64,000 bases of DNA from Burhinus oedicnemus (lineage: Eukaryota > Chordata > Aves > Charadriiformes > Burhinidae): positions 711,220 through 775,219 of the forward strand of contig VFFE01007488.1 of NCBI GenBank assembly GCA_008921705.1. The letters run 5' to 3'. The stretch's first letter is position 1; each line of letters opens with the position of its first letter. The translations under genes and the position numbers were made by a program. The notes beneath the pieces are model-generated. The model was given only the letters and a program-made list of their open reading frames with translations, ran no database searches and was not told the origin of the DNA. Shown here piece by piece: positions 1 through 12,715 of the stretch.

Positions 1-3000
1 TCAAAAAAAAAAAAAAAAAAAAAGAAATCCCCACACTAAAGAAGTCAACAAGTGTAAGTGAAATGTAAAGAAAGGCCCTGGCAGCATTACTACGCAGAGG
101 TGGCCTATTACAGCCAAAATGGTACAAGAAAGTGTACAAGAAAGATTACCAAAAAAGTATTGAAAATATTTTGAAAATGTATGGCTTAAAAACCCCAGTT
201 GTTAATGTGCTACATTGCAACTCTACATTGCAATCATCTCTATTTTGTATATGACATTATACTACTCATCCTAAAATTAGCTAAAACTACGTATTTCTTT
301 CAAAACAATAAAGCAACATCACTTATTTTTTGACCTACTCTGCACTCAGCTGCTTGTAGCTTAGCCAACCCTCTGCAGCTGCTTCGACACCATGCCAATG
401 CCTCCACTTCCTCAGCCTTTCTATGCTTAGGAAAGAATCTCTGGAGACCTAAAGAGTATTGCACAAACAATACTGTGTCCTCCAACTGTTGCTAAATACA
501 ATATCCATCTTTGCTTCTTTTGTCTCTCTTGAAGGACAGTCAATGTGTGCTTTGGACTTCATTTTTGGTTGATGAAATATTTTATTTTCTCTCAAAAAGG
601 GGATGGATTAATCTAAAAGAAGCCCGTTAAAACAGAGGTCAGAAACAGTTCAGTGGATAGGACAGGAGACGAGGAATTGGTAAAGTTCTCTTCCTGGATC
701 AGCCAGGAATCTGTTGTGTGACCTTGAGCAAAGGCAATTCACCTCTTCATTATCCCTCTGCTTTTTTGGAGCGTACGCCTATCCAGGACACAAGCAAGAC
801 AGAACAATTATGTGCTAAACTCTGTATGACTATAAAAATCCTCCCCGGTTATTTATTTTTATTGGGTTTTTTTGCTGCCAGTGAACACTGATGATGGTTT
901 TGGACTCTACTGTACAAAAACACTGTCTAAGCAGCAAGCAAATCAGTTGGAATCTCTAGGCAATACTGAAATACAAATAATTACTAACAGGATACACAGC
1001 TTGGCTTACACAATACAATAGGAAAAAAAGAGGAGGACTTAAAATAGAAACTACATATGTTACTATGCTGATCATTAGTTGGCTCACTAAAAAATACTGT
1101 GGTTACAAAACATTAAGAAAATATACAGAATCAGAAGTGTTTCAGCCTCTCCTAAAGAGACAGGGTGTTTGTCCTTTATAAATTTAAATCTTGTTTTATA
1201 AAATGATACCATTCGAGTTTAGACAAGAACTTAACTGGTTTTCAAAAACATGTAATAGGAATCTGATGTTGACAGATATGTCAGCAATAGTTTCTTTCCA
1301 AATATAGTCAGTCCATGTCTGTCAAAGTTCTTGGACAATAACTCTGAGGAAATTACTTCAAAGTTCTAGGGGAAAAACCTTTCTTGAGATACCCGAATTC
1401 TCCTTTTTTCTGTAAAGTGAAAGATATTAAGAAACGTGCATGTTCCAAGAAAGGATCTTCATTTAAAAACAACCCTGGACTTTCTGAATTACAGTATCTG
1501 AGCCTTGAAGCAATCGGATATTAACTATTGCCACTGTGAAGAGTAACAATAGTCTGTAGAGACCAAAGTAATTTCCTCCACCAACTTGCTGAGAGCAAGT
1601 AACTTTTTGTTGATGGTGACAACTGAAGCTCCTCTTCCTCTCAGCGAGCCTAGTCATTTCCACCCCTGCCTTGTGCTGACACAAATGTTCCAGGGAAAGA
1701 GGAAACAGATCAGACTGATCCCCTCCCCAGGAAAAAACGAAGAGCAGAAAATGTTCTAGAGCGAGAAGTGGGATGATTGTTTGGTTGTTATTAAAATTGT
1801 TGGGTTTCATTGTTTAGATTTATCTGTCTCTTATTTTAGGTTGTTAATAAATAGTTGATCACCAGCCTTCAAATATCTGAAATCACTTTCAGTTTGTAAA
1901 CACAGCGACTACAGAGAAAAACATTGAAATATTTTTAGGGAAAAATCAGACACCTCCATTTAATTTGAGGCACACCATAGGACTGACTCCAGCCTGACAA
2001 TATAGTAATTACATCTATAATCCCTGGAGTATTCTACATAAACACTGAACCTGCAAAAAAAAAAAATCAAATAACTTATAACAAACTTTAAAGGCAAGCA
2101 ACAGACATTTATAGATAACATGAATAGGTGTTATTAAGCAATACTTGCTGCACATTATAATCAAGATGACTGATTAAGGAAACAATTCAAAGCACCTAAA
2201 AATACCTAGCCCTCTGAACGTTTTACTCTTGAACTCCACAGAATTTTACAGACAAAACTTTTTCAAACAGAAAACCCTGTTCCACTCAGCCTCTTCAAAA
2301 CATAATTATTTAAGTTAAAATAGGGCAGGTCATCTGCAGACATGTGAACTACATTTACAAAGCAAATTATACCATTGCCATCATAACAATAAGGGAAGTT
2401 TCACTTTGCTGCTTACTTTCTTTTGTTGTTGATTTTGTTATGCAGCAGTCCACTTATTCCTAGATAATGAAAAAAACGTTGGTGTTACATGGGAGTTGTT
2501 GCTACTTAATATAAAAAGTTTACTCTGTGATTTTCTCCTGTGTCAAGCAAAAATATTTGCTGCAAGATGAGTTTACTTAGCAGAACCAAAATCTTCTGGG
2601 GACAGAATAACAGTTAAATTGTTGGAATTGATACATATTCTCCATATTACAGTACATCATTATCAGTAATACTTCAACAACTAGAGGACTTCTAGGGCTA
2701 AGTACGTTGTAAAATAATTCTATGATTCCACGGTAAAAATTTCCTTGCATTGTCAAGCTTCCTTTATTTTTTGCTTGCTTTCTTGAAATCTTGAATATAG
2801 ACAACAGGCATTTTGCATCTTCTATTTGCAAGAAAAGCACATCTCCAGGTCAGTCTCTCTACTATTAGAATTTTTTACTCAAGAAACTGGACAAATCTGT
2901 ATTTCTTCCCAGTGCCTGTTTCAGTTGCTTAAATCAACTCCAGTAAACCCAGAATGAATCACATGATCCTAATACGAAAGCTGAATCCTCAGTGTGATCT

Positions 3001-5953
3001 TTAAGATGACTCAAACACCTCTGAATTGGAAAAGTATTAACACTGCAGCACTGGAGGGGAACTACAAATAAAGTAGTGAAGCTTACTGACCGTCTGAGCT
3101 GGGAAGCACCAGAATGCCTTCTCCCCAAACTAACTGTTGGATAACAGCTTTCCTTAGTTCACAGCCCTTTCCTGTGAACAGATCAATCCCCATCGCCAGT
3201 GTTCAAGAGTCCCAAGCATTGCCCTCCTAGCCCCCATGTATATCAATCAGCCACAAGACATGGATCGCAGTTGTGACAACACTGCCTTGTGTTTGTGGTG
3301 AAATGAATCTTTTAGAAGACTGCAATAATACAGCTGTCCAGGGAAGCATTCTGATAATAAATTCTTAAAAATAAAAATGTAAATTACTTTTTTCTTCCTG
3401 GTTAGGCAACAAGCCTACCTCAGCACTTGACAAATACTGCAGTGATCCAACAGTGCAGACTCCAGCCAGGGGACCATTTCCCCTGCTCAACAGAGAAACA
3501 ACTAGAGAGACTACTACACCTGAGAGGCTCTTTATACAGGACGATGTCGTAATTCAGCAGTTTTAATGATCTCAACCTGGCAGGAAAGAACTATATCCCA
3601 GTGTTATAAACCTATAATAAAGAGAGAAGAATCCTTTTTTGGGGGAAGGTATTTTCAATGCAGCACTGAATGTTTCATTTTTGTTCCTTTCAGCGCTGCT
3701 TCTTTCTCCAACAAAAGCAAATTCTGAGCGACAGAAAAGTACATTTCCCTCTCTGCCCTGCAGCTCACTCTGTGACTCTGCAATCAATGGCAAAGTCTGA
3801 AATGGGGGTGGGGGAGAACCCAAAACCCAACAGTGCTTTAAGTGCTGAATGCCATACAAAAATATATGTCCTTGCATGGCCTTGAGCTTTAAAACAAGGA
3901 AAGTAAGAGCCCTGAAGAAATGTAAACATTTAAGAGACAGACAATCCTTTGTTATCAAGATTCCGTTTTTCTTTTAAGTATCCCTGGCAACTATCTGCAC
4001 TCCACCACTACTATTTTGTTAAGTGACATGATATTGAGTAAATTGGGTCAACACAATGAAAACGACCAGCAAGTGCCATCTTATTGACAAAATGTACAAA
4101 AATATGCTTCATAACCCCCCCATATATTCAGATTATGACTTTTATATGTTATACAGGTGACACTCAAGACTAGCTTTGTATATTGTTTCAACTTTAGTAA
4201 CATTTCTTCTGGCACTTATTTTTTGCTTGGTCTAACAAAGCAGAACGGAAAGTCAGTGTCAACTGCACTTTGGATTTTAATCAGGTCTCATCTGCACTCA
4301 GAGTTGCATCATCTTAATTAAAGGCAGGATTTTAAGCAAGTTGAAGCAGCTGTATACCCTATAGGTAAATCACCCAATCCACTTTAGGCTAATTTTTGTG
4401 TAATTCTGCAGACCAAAGCAAAAAGGTCTAACAGAGGCATTAGGTAGGAATTATGGAAACTCCCTGTGTGTACAAGCTTAAACTTAAACCTGTTTTCACA
4501 TGAAGTCAGTATTCTAGAAGATTTTGGATCCTTGGACTCCAAGAGAGTCATAGCAGAGTTTTGGTTTCCGCACCCAAGCAAAGTTGGGGATACACAGACA
4601 CAGCAGAGAAGAGGGTCCGATATAGATGGGAGCTGTAGTGACTGCAGTAGTTCAAAGAACTGAACCTGAACTGTCTCTTTCAGGAAAAGTTAGAGATCAA
4701 CAACAGACATTTGCACTTGAATATATGAAGCCTGGAAGACACAACGTGAAAAATTAGAAATACTGGTTCAGGACATGAAATTTAGCATGTTAAAGAGACT
4801 ACAGAAAAAGATACTGGGATATTCATAAAGCTGAAGGGTAGATGGCATTCAAGAAAGTAAAACAAAAGTAAAGCCAGTTAGATACCAAAGTACATTAGTA
4901 ACATCTTACCAATTAGAAGTACAAATTCCTTGGATAAAGCAGAATTAGCTTTGGTCAGAGTCATTTAGGGAAATTATATTTTAAAAAGGTTATATTTACA
5001 GTACTACTACGGGTTTGCAATAATTGGGCTGGGAGATGAATAGAGGTTAACAGAATAAAAAAATTCATCATCTTGGAAAGACTCTCTTCACAAATAGACC
5101 AAAAAAACCAAGAGTAGCATTCCTGACAGACAAAGATTTCTTCAGTCAAAAAGCACTGCTCTAAGAAGGAAGCAATGTTAATTAAAATCCGGTGTTGGAT
5201 ACTAGGAAGGACTTTAAAGAGGAACAGGTCATAAAAAAATAAACTGGTATTAAAGTGAATCGGCTTTTTAAATACTGAAGTTGATGAGATGAAAGGATAA
5301 ACGAGTCAGTAATTAGGTATTTCCCTGCCTCTTCCCCCTTCCCACAACTCAGAAGAACAAAAGACAGTAGAACTGGAGAATAGAAGAACCTGGAGCTGAA
5401 GGAGGCTTTGTCAATTCTTAAGTCAAAAAGCAAAACCTGACAAGTTATCTGGCTGGGGTTGGGGGCACAAGAGAAACAAGTGTCTAAAATTAACTATACA
5501 AATAAACACCTCAAGAAAGTTACCAGGACTGAATAGAAGGTCAACAGAAATGTTGAGGGAAGACATACTGATATGAGGCATGGAGAGAAGGCTAACAAGA
5601 CTGAGTGAAGAGAAATGCAAATGCCCACATCTTATGTGAAAGAAACCCAGAAAGCATGCCACGCTCCACTGTGGGGATGATAATCCAGAAAACTGAAAAA
5701 AGCAGCATATTAAAGCGGAAATTAAGTAGGAAGATTTTTTTAATAAGACTATGAAATTAGTTCTGTGTTACCATTTGACTAGCAAGCAGTAAATAACTGC
5801 ATTTGTGAAAACAATTCAGACAAATATAGAACTCTGGATTTGCCTTAAGTACCATAAAAAAGCTTTAGAATGCATTCTGAAAGAAAGATCTGAAGAAATA
5901 GAACGTAAACAACTACAAAGTTTTACTCAATATCTGCCTTTGAACCGAAAAAA

Positions 5954-6004
5954 GATGAAGCAAATGCAGTCCATCTAGTCTATCTGGACTTCAGCAAAAA
6001 ATTT
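5954..6004 (+). pseudogene. CR1 LINE reverse-transcriptase remnant
   Basis: In one frame this reads DEANAVHLVYLDFSKKF, matching the CR1 reverse-transcriptase signature (D-E-x-x-A-V-x-x-V-Y-L-D-F-S-K-A-F). The frame reaches a stop a few codons later and neighbouring sequence no longer aligns by eye. It is a short fossil; flanking DNA from about 5400 may belong to the same element but is too decayed to claim. Confidence 0.65.
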
Positions 6005-8595
6005 TTAAAATGAGACTTCAGCTTATCTGAATCTTTTACTTTTCATATTAAATGTTCCCTTTAACACAATTTTATAATAAAGATTTTGCATAGTTGGAAG
6101 GGATTTGCACTAGACAGAGTCTGAGTATTAATTAAACCTTAGAATGGTGTCTGTATGACTCTGAAATCAGAAAAAGAAAGCTAACTTGACAGCTTTATCT
6201 GTCTGAGAAATCCTATCATATTATTTCAGTCATGGGCTCACCAAACTTTAGTACCTAGAATGTCTAATATGTATCTTCTAAAAAGTGAATCTTTTGCCTT
6301 AGGAGACATGATATATCTTTTAAAAAATGCAGCCTATTTCCCAAAATCTGGAGAAAGAAGATTCTGAAGTCATAACTCAGGTTATGACAAACAGGGAGTG
6401 TAAGAACTAAAAAGTAGATACAAACTTACAAAAGCATATGCTGCAGTTACTTTCGGTATATTTCAGTGTCTTGGCTCTGTGTATGTTTTCAGGTGTGTGT
6501 GTTTGCCAGTGTATAATTGTTTACATCTTTGAGCAAGCAGGCTAGCATAATACCATGGTCATATGCTACGCTGGAAAGAATGGTGTTCTTGTCATTCTTT
6601 ACTTAACAGAAAAGTGCACATTTTTTCAACTGCTGAGAGTTCATGAAGTTCAGCTACAGATACAGAAATACCAAAATGCAAATGATGTATTTGAGAAAGT
6701 AGGAAGACAGAATACATCCCTCTTATTTCAAGTAACCCAACAAGGAAAACCTGGGTTTTCCTTCCTTCTTTGCTGAGAGATGGTCAGACCATTCAGCTGA
6801 CACCTAACAAAAGATGAGCTACTCATTTTTGTGAGAACCTTTCAGTTAAGAACTTCATAAACATTAAGGATAAACAGACAGCAACAATATCATTAAAGTA
6901 ACTGTTGGTTTTAATATTCCTTCACGGAATACAGACAGGCTTATAAACTGCAGAAATTCAAAGTACAAGGCTATAAGCCAAGATGCTCTTGTTTTTATTT
7001 CTATCCACAAGATTTTAAATATTCAGATGCTCAGTAAGCCAGTGGTGGGTACAGATCAAGGACTTAGAGCTGAAACAAAGACTGCCAAGTACTCAAAATG
7101 GCACTCGCTAGTGTGTAATGCACCCACAACAGTAATGGGACAATGAAAGTCTCATTTCCCACTATTATTCTTTCCATATTTACTCATCAACTGAGGTGAA
7201 CTAATGATAAGTAAGTAAATGTGCAAAATCAATTCCACTGCAGCGACACACTTATTAACTCAGATTCCTTCACCATTAAAGCTACCAAAGAGATTCTGGC
7301 TCCTTGTCCTATCCAGATTTACAGTTCACATTTCCTAGTTCAAGATGTCACACCCTTTGCAAAGACCTGCACAGTATCCCAAAGCCTTATTCTGCTCAGG
7401 CTTGCCAAAAATCTCTACCTCGCTTAAATCATAACAAGAGCTCACAATAGCAGAATGACCCATTAAAATTAAAAGACAAAGTTTATCTGTTAGAGCAGAA
7501 CAGAATGAGAGTGAGATATTTCTGAGGAACAAAATCCATTACTTTTGCCAAAAGAATCACATTGTGACCATAGTTGCTTTTGCAATTTCAATTTTCCATG
7601 CAGAAGTCAAAAACCCAACATAAAGTGCTGACCCTCTATTTGACAGTCTGCTTCAATGATTTCGTCTCAAATTAGTATACTTTTTAAAAGCAGATTAGTG
7701 ATCCTAGATTACTGCTACACTAAAGAACCCTAATTTATTAAAAGGACTGTTATGAAGCAAAGTTGATTTAAACAGACATATAAATTAGCACCACTGGAAA
7801 CAGCTGTTTAAATTCAATTTTATGCTGAAAAACATGGACAGAAAAATAAAAATATTTTCGCAGATTACTGATTCATGATACATATGAACAATATAAAGCA
7901 AGCCATACACAATATAAACTAAGACGCACACAATAATAAACTAAGCTATAGACTACAGAAAGTGATGGATCCTGTAAATTACCCCAAAACCAACAATTAT
8001 AAAAGTCAATATCTCTGGCAGAGTAAATAAAGTGAGGTAGGGAAAGTCTGGACCTGATTACAGTTATTTAGATTAACACTTTTTTTTGCTAACAGATGAA
8101 AGTATATTCTTGATGAGCTCCTGAAAACCTGGGAAAAACCCCACTTATATTAAATAGTAATCTTCATAATAATAAGTAACTTGTATAAAAATAGTAAAAT
8201 TTTGTCTGTAAGAAACATTCAATAACAATGTCAAAGCTGCACATTTACATACTTTTAGCCAAAAGAACTAACCCCATCTAAATTGTTTAATTTATAGGAA
8301 ACCGATACTAATCCCTAGATTAACAGAGCCACATGATTAAAAAAAAGGATCAACCAGGAGCTGAGGCAGAAAATTATGTTAACATTTTGTACTGACAGCT
8401 TCAAAGAAAGGATTTCTGCAGCTTATTAGAAACTCATTCACAGGATTTAGAAGTTACAATAAACATATTGATAAGTTATTATGTAAAATATGAAGACTAA
8501 GAAGTCCAACTCCAGTAAAAAGAATTTTAAGTCACTGAAATGTGCAGGTGGGAAGATATATGTTTAAAAAGTGAGGTCTAAAATCTGCAAGTCCT

Positions 8596-8619
8596 GGGGG
8601 GGGGAGGGGGGGAGGGGGG
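8596..8619 (+). repeat. G-run with G-quadruplex potential
   Basis: Runs of 9, 7 and 6 G are separated by single A. The longest run can supply two G-tracts, so four tracts with one-base loops are available. It lies on the non-template side relative to plus; in ZDHHC14 pre-mRNA it would be a C run. Confidence 0.7.
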
Positions 8620-10034
8620 AAGCGCCCATGCGGCCAGAGTTCAAGGAAAGATGGATCTGATCTCTTGCAAAGCAGCTTTGGTAGGAGAGACTAGCAATAT
8701 CGTTTTGAAATGGGCAAAATAAGAACTTGAATGTAGGGTGTATTTGGAAAATGACTGCTCTGTAGTGTGAAAAAGCACAGAGCTGTACACAAGTCTATTA
8801 CAGACAAAGGTAGGACTCCACATGATGGAAGGAGTCAGTCAGTCTTGCACTGCCCACACACCCTGCAGCTGTACAGTCCCACTGCTTACCCTGTGCCAGC
8901 TCTCCCTAGGAGCCCGTGCAGCTCCCTCACCCAGCAAAGGGCTGGGGAAGGGCACTTTCTGCCCCATCAGCAAACTGAAGCAAATAAGGGATTAGGTCAC
9001 AAAGCATCAGAACTGGAGTACAAGAGAGAAAAGTACCATACCCACAGCTGTGGGAGTGGATGAGAAAGATCCCTGACTTCTGGTAACAGTAAACTAGTAT
9101 CAGGCTGTCTCAGCTATTGAACAAACTGCTGCCTTACTCTTTCAAGCCAAGATCTTGTATTTCCCCCAAATCTAGTTGGTTTACTATCCTTTTGATACCT
9201 GTTTTTATATTCAATCTTTGTCAAGGCTTTGCAAGGGGTTTTATAGCTGCTCATTTTGATATTCTCTCACAGAGCATGAAATTCATCCCCAGCAGACAAC
9301 CAACACAAAACACAAACAGCATTTAAGTCTTTTTCCTAGCACTGCATTTGCTTGATGCTGTCTCACACCTATTTGAAGAAATCCAGCTATAATGGTAGAC
9401 ACTATTTTAAGGCAGTAAGTCATTAAGTAATCATTTCTCCTCAATATTTCATTTTGCTTCTTCAAAACCACTTCAAAATGTTGGTTTTACTCATGGTATT
9501 GCTAGACAATTACTAAGAGCTTACAAAAAATGTTAATTATAAATAACACTAATTTCACTCAACACTACTACATTACATCATGCTACAACCAAAACAATCA
9601 GAAAAGCTCGCAATCACATACCAGATACAGTAACAGTGTATACCAAATACACTACAACACAGTATGTTAACCTGTCATCCACCCTTGAAGAACTTCTTAG
9701 CCAGAGAAGCATTCAGATTGGTCTTCTACTAAAGCTTCCAAAGGGGATGGCCAAGATTACCTGACTTCCAACTGTGATTAGATACCTGAATTGTATATAA
9801 GAAATGATAAGCATCTTGATTGCTCTCCCTAATAGGCCAGCTGCCTTGGCAAAATAGGGAATGAAAGCAGATGTTTTGCATTAAAATCCATCCCCTCATG
9901 CAAAGCATGAATTAAAACCATCTCTAAACACTTCTAAAATAGTTGCATGTGTAAATCTCAAAAGCTCCAAGGAATTTGGTAGACTATGCATTCATGTGTC
10001 TTGTACAAAATTCATATTTTTCAGAATCAATTAT

Positions 10035-10141
10035 CATATACATGTATGTATAGATGTATATGTAAACACACAATTATTCATATGCATATATGTTCACATA
10101 CATAAGTGTGCACACCTACATATGCACACAGACACACGTGT
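10035..10141 (+). repeat. Imperfect alternating purine-pyrimidine tract
   Basis: About 105 bp of degenerate TATG/CATA/CACA units sit 105 bp left of the first LTR. It is of simple-repeat origin and too imperfect to count units. Confidence 0.6.
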
Positions 10142-10241
10142 ATTCTGACTGCCACAGTCCCAAGAAACTTTAAAGTGTTTCCAAGATAACAATATCTAAC
10201 TACAAAGCAATCCAAAATCTAATTCAAAGTTTTATCTCTGA

Positions 10242-10246
10242 AGAAC
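10242..10246. repeat. Target-site duplication, left copy (first LTR)
   Basis: AGAAC lies immediately before the LTR and is repeated exactly at 11377-11381 immediately after it. A 5-bp duplication is usual for ERVL-like and some other retroviral integrations. Confidence 0.9.
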
Positions 10247-11376
10247 TGTGGTGGGTTGGCCTTGGCTGGATGCCAGGTGCCCACCAAAGCCGCTCTATCA
10301 CTCCCCCTCCTCAGCTGGACAGGGGAGAGAAAATATAATGAAAGGCTCACACATCGAGATAAGGACAGGGAGAGCTCACTCACCAATTACCATCACAGGC
10401 AAAACAGGCTCAACTCAGGGAAATCAGTTTATTTTATTACCAAGCAAAATCAGAATAGGGTAATGAGAATTAAAACCAAATCTTAACAACACCTTCTCTC
10501 CACCTCTCCCTTCTTCCCGGGCTCAATTCCACTCCAGATTTCTCTACCTTCTCCCCCTGAGTGGTGCAGGGGTACAGGGAATGGGGATTATGGTCAGTTC
10601 ATCACATGTGATCTCTGCTGCTCCTTCCTCCTCAGGGGGAGGACTCCTCACACTCTTCCCCTGCTCCAGTGTGGGGTCCCTCCCATGGGAGACAGTCCTC
10701 CATTAACTTCTCCAATGCCAGTCCTTCCCACGGGCTGCAGTTCTTCACGAACTGCTCCAGCGTGGGTCCCTTCCACCGGGTGCAGTCCTTCAGGAACAAA
10801 CTGCTCCAGCCTGGGTCCCTCATGGGGTCACAAGTCCTGCCAGCAAACCTGTTCCAACGTGGGCTCCTCTCTCCATGAGGCCACAGGTCCTGCCAGGAAC
10901 CTGCTCCAGCATGGGCTTCCCACAGGGTCACAGCCTCCTTTGGGCATCCACCTGCTCTGGTGTGGGGTCCTCCATGGGCTGCAGGTGGATATCTGCTCCA
11001 CTGTTAACCTCCATGGGCTGCAGGGGGACAGCCTGCCTCACCATGGTCTTCAGGATGGGCTGCAGGGGAATCTGCTCTGGCACTCGGAGCACCTCCTCCC
11101 CCTCCTTCCTCACTGACCATGGTATCTGCAGAGCTTTCTTTTGCATATTCGCACTCCTCTCTCCAGCTGCAGTTGCTCAGGTTTTTTTCCCCTCTTCTTA
11201 AATACATTATCCCAGAGGTGCTACCACCACCACTGACTGCCTCAACCAGCAGCAGGTCCATCTTGGAGCCGGTGGCATTGGCTCTATCACACACAGAAGA
11301 AGCTTCTAGCAGCTTCTCACAGAATCCACCCCGTAGCCCCTTCACTACTAAAACCTTGCCATGCAAACCTAATACA
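10247..11376 (-). mobile_element. Solo endogenous-retrovirus LTR, ~1.13 kb, minus-sense
   Basis: The element begins TGTGGTGGGTTGG and ends CCTAATACA, giving TG...CA termini, and is flanked on both sides by AGAAC (10242-10246 and 11377-11381), a perfect 5-bp target-site duplication. Read on the minus strand it has LTR order: a TATA-like TGTATTTAAG (11206-11197), then a tandemly repetitive middle (about 10669-11100), then AATAAA polyadenylation signals (near 10438-10428) toward the far end. The terminal and internal sequence matches an avian LTR type I recognise from songbird-type genomes; the family name is not certain. No internal gag/pol/env sequence remains, so it is a solo LTR left by recombination. 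The repetitive middle contains short open frames (10928-11146, 10632-10931), which belong to the LTR and are not host genes. Confidence 0.93.
10669..11100 (-). repeat. Degenerate tandem repeats inside the first LTR
   Basis: Units of roughly 50-60 bp recur in two groups. One is built on GCTCCAGC...GGGTCCC...CACGGG (about 10669-10920) and the other on CCATGGGCTGCAGG with a TCTGCTC or CTGCCTC flank (about 10940-11085). Their sense-strand (minus) frames stay open and encode repeated LQP-type and WEG-type peptides. This pattern is part of the LTR rather than a later microsatellite. Confidence 0.75.
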
Positions 11377-12361
11377 AGAACAATGAAGACAGATGACACA
11401 GGTGTTAGCTATTCCAGGATAATTCGAGAAATCTGAGGATTAAAAAAAAAAGAATCAAAGCAAAGATTTGGTGTGAGCAGTGCCACAGTCAAGCATTTAT
11501 TTTTTTTTAAAACCACCTATACAAAGCTGACCTAACCCTCTACAAGAGGAGATCTGACAAAAAAAGCACTAAACAAAATTATATATTAAAAGTCAATATA
11601 AAAAAACTTGCAACTTCTGACATTCATTAGCTGTAAGTCTGAATATCAGTGGGAGTCCTTTCTGACAGAGGGCTGCACAATCCTGACTTCATACTATGGT
11701 CCTACTAATCATAATCAAAACAGGCATTCTGAGGAAGAAAAGAATATATTTGGCCTGTGCATAGCAAAACTGGAATTATCTTCTCTCCCAGGACATCTGA
11801 TTAAAAAAGAGCTCATTAGAAACATTTCTGAAATTGTTTTCACTCCCAGAACTAACTATTCCAAATCTGCAAGTGGCTTAAAACCAGCAAGTTTGTTCCA
11901 TAGTGGCATTGATACAAGTAAGAGGAAGTAACACTGACAGTGCAACTCCACAAGTCATGAAAGTCGTATTATCCTTTGCCCTGAAAGAATCCATTAAAAA
12001 TAAAATGTTGTGCCATACTATAAAGTGAGTCCATCTTCAAAAAAGAGCAAGGTGAAATTTAGAATTGAATTATTAAAAAGATGTATAAAAATAAATTTTG
12101 ATGAGTGAATTTAAATGGATTTTTACTTTGGAATAGGAGTGATGCATTCCAGAACAAACCTTTTGATTTCTTTCAGTTTTTTCAAAACACCACCAGGTTG
12201 TGAAGTAATTTTTTTTTCTTGGCTGAAAATAAATGTGCTGTGAATCCTCAAGAAAACCATTACACAGCACTTCCTGGGCTCTGCTAATTCCTTTCAGCCA
12301 AAGAACTGCAGTTTTCACCCTTTCTGGAGCCACTTTGAGTAGAGTCAAGGCACTTCAAAAC

Positions 12362-12715
12362 TGTCGTGGTTTGGCCTCAGCCGGCAACAGAGAACCACGC
12401 AGTTGCCTGCTCAACCCCCGAGGGCGGTGGGGAAAATTGGAAGAAAAAGGCAAAACTCGTGGGTTGAGATAAAAGGCAGTTTAACATAACAGCAAACGAA
12501 AGAGGAGAACAACAACAGTGACGGAGGGATGCACACACAGGGTTACTGTACCGACGCTCACCGACCGGACCGCGCAGCCCCAGCCCGCTCCCGAACCGCG
12601 CCTTCCTCCCCCTCCCGGCCAGCTCCCTTTTATGGACTGGGCATGGCGTCACGTGGTATGGAATACCTGTGTCCCGGGCCAGAAAATTAACCCTATTCCC
12701 GCCGGAACCAGGACA
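12362..12715 (-). mobile_element. Solo endogenous-retrovirus LTR, 354 bp, minus-sense
   Basis: The plus strand reads TGTCGTGGTTTGGCCTC at the left end and CCGGAACCAGGACA at the right end, flanked by AAAAC on both sides (12357-12361 and 12716-12720), a perfect 5-bp duplication. On the minus strand it begins TGTCCTGGTTCCGGCGGGA and contains an E-box CACGTG joined to a GTGACGCC element (about 12644-12656), then a TATA-like CCATAAAAGG (12635-12626), so the sense direction is minus. The ends match a widespread avian ERVL-type LTR family as I know it. Its body is GC-rich, with clustered CpGs that stand out from the surrounding intron. No internal viral genes are present. Confidence 0.92.

Noticed and set aside
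10632..11399. Cluster of open frames on both strands that might be taken for a gene
   Set aside because: They lie inside the 1130-bp LTR bounded by target duplications; their length comes from tandem repeats.
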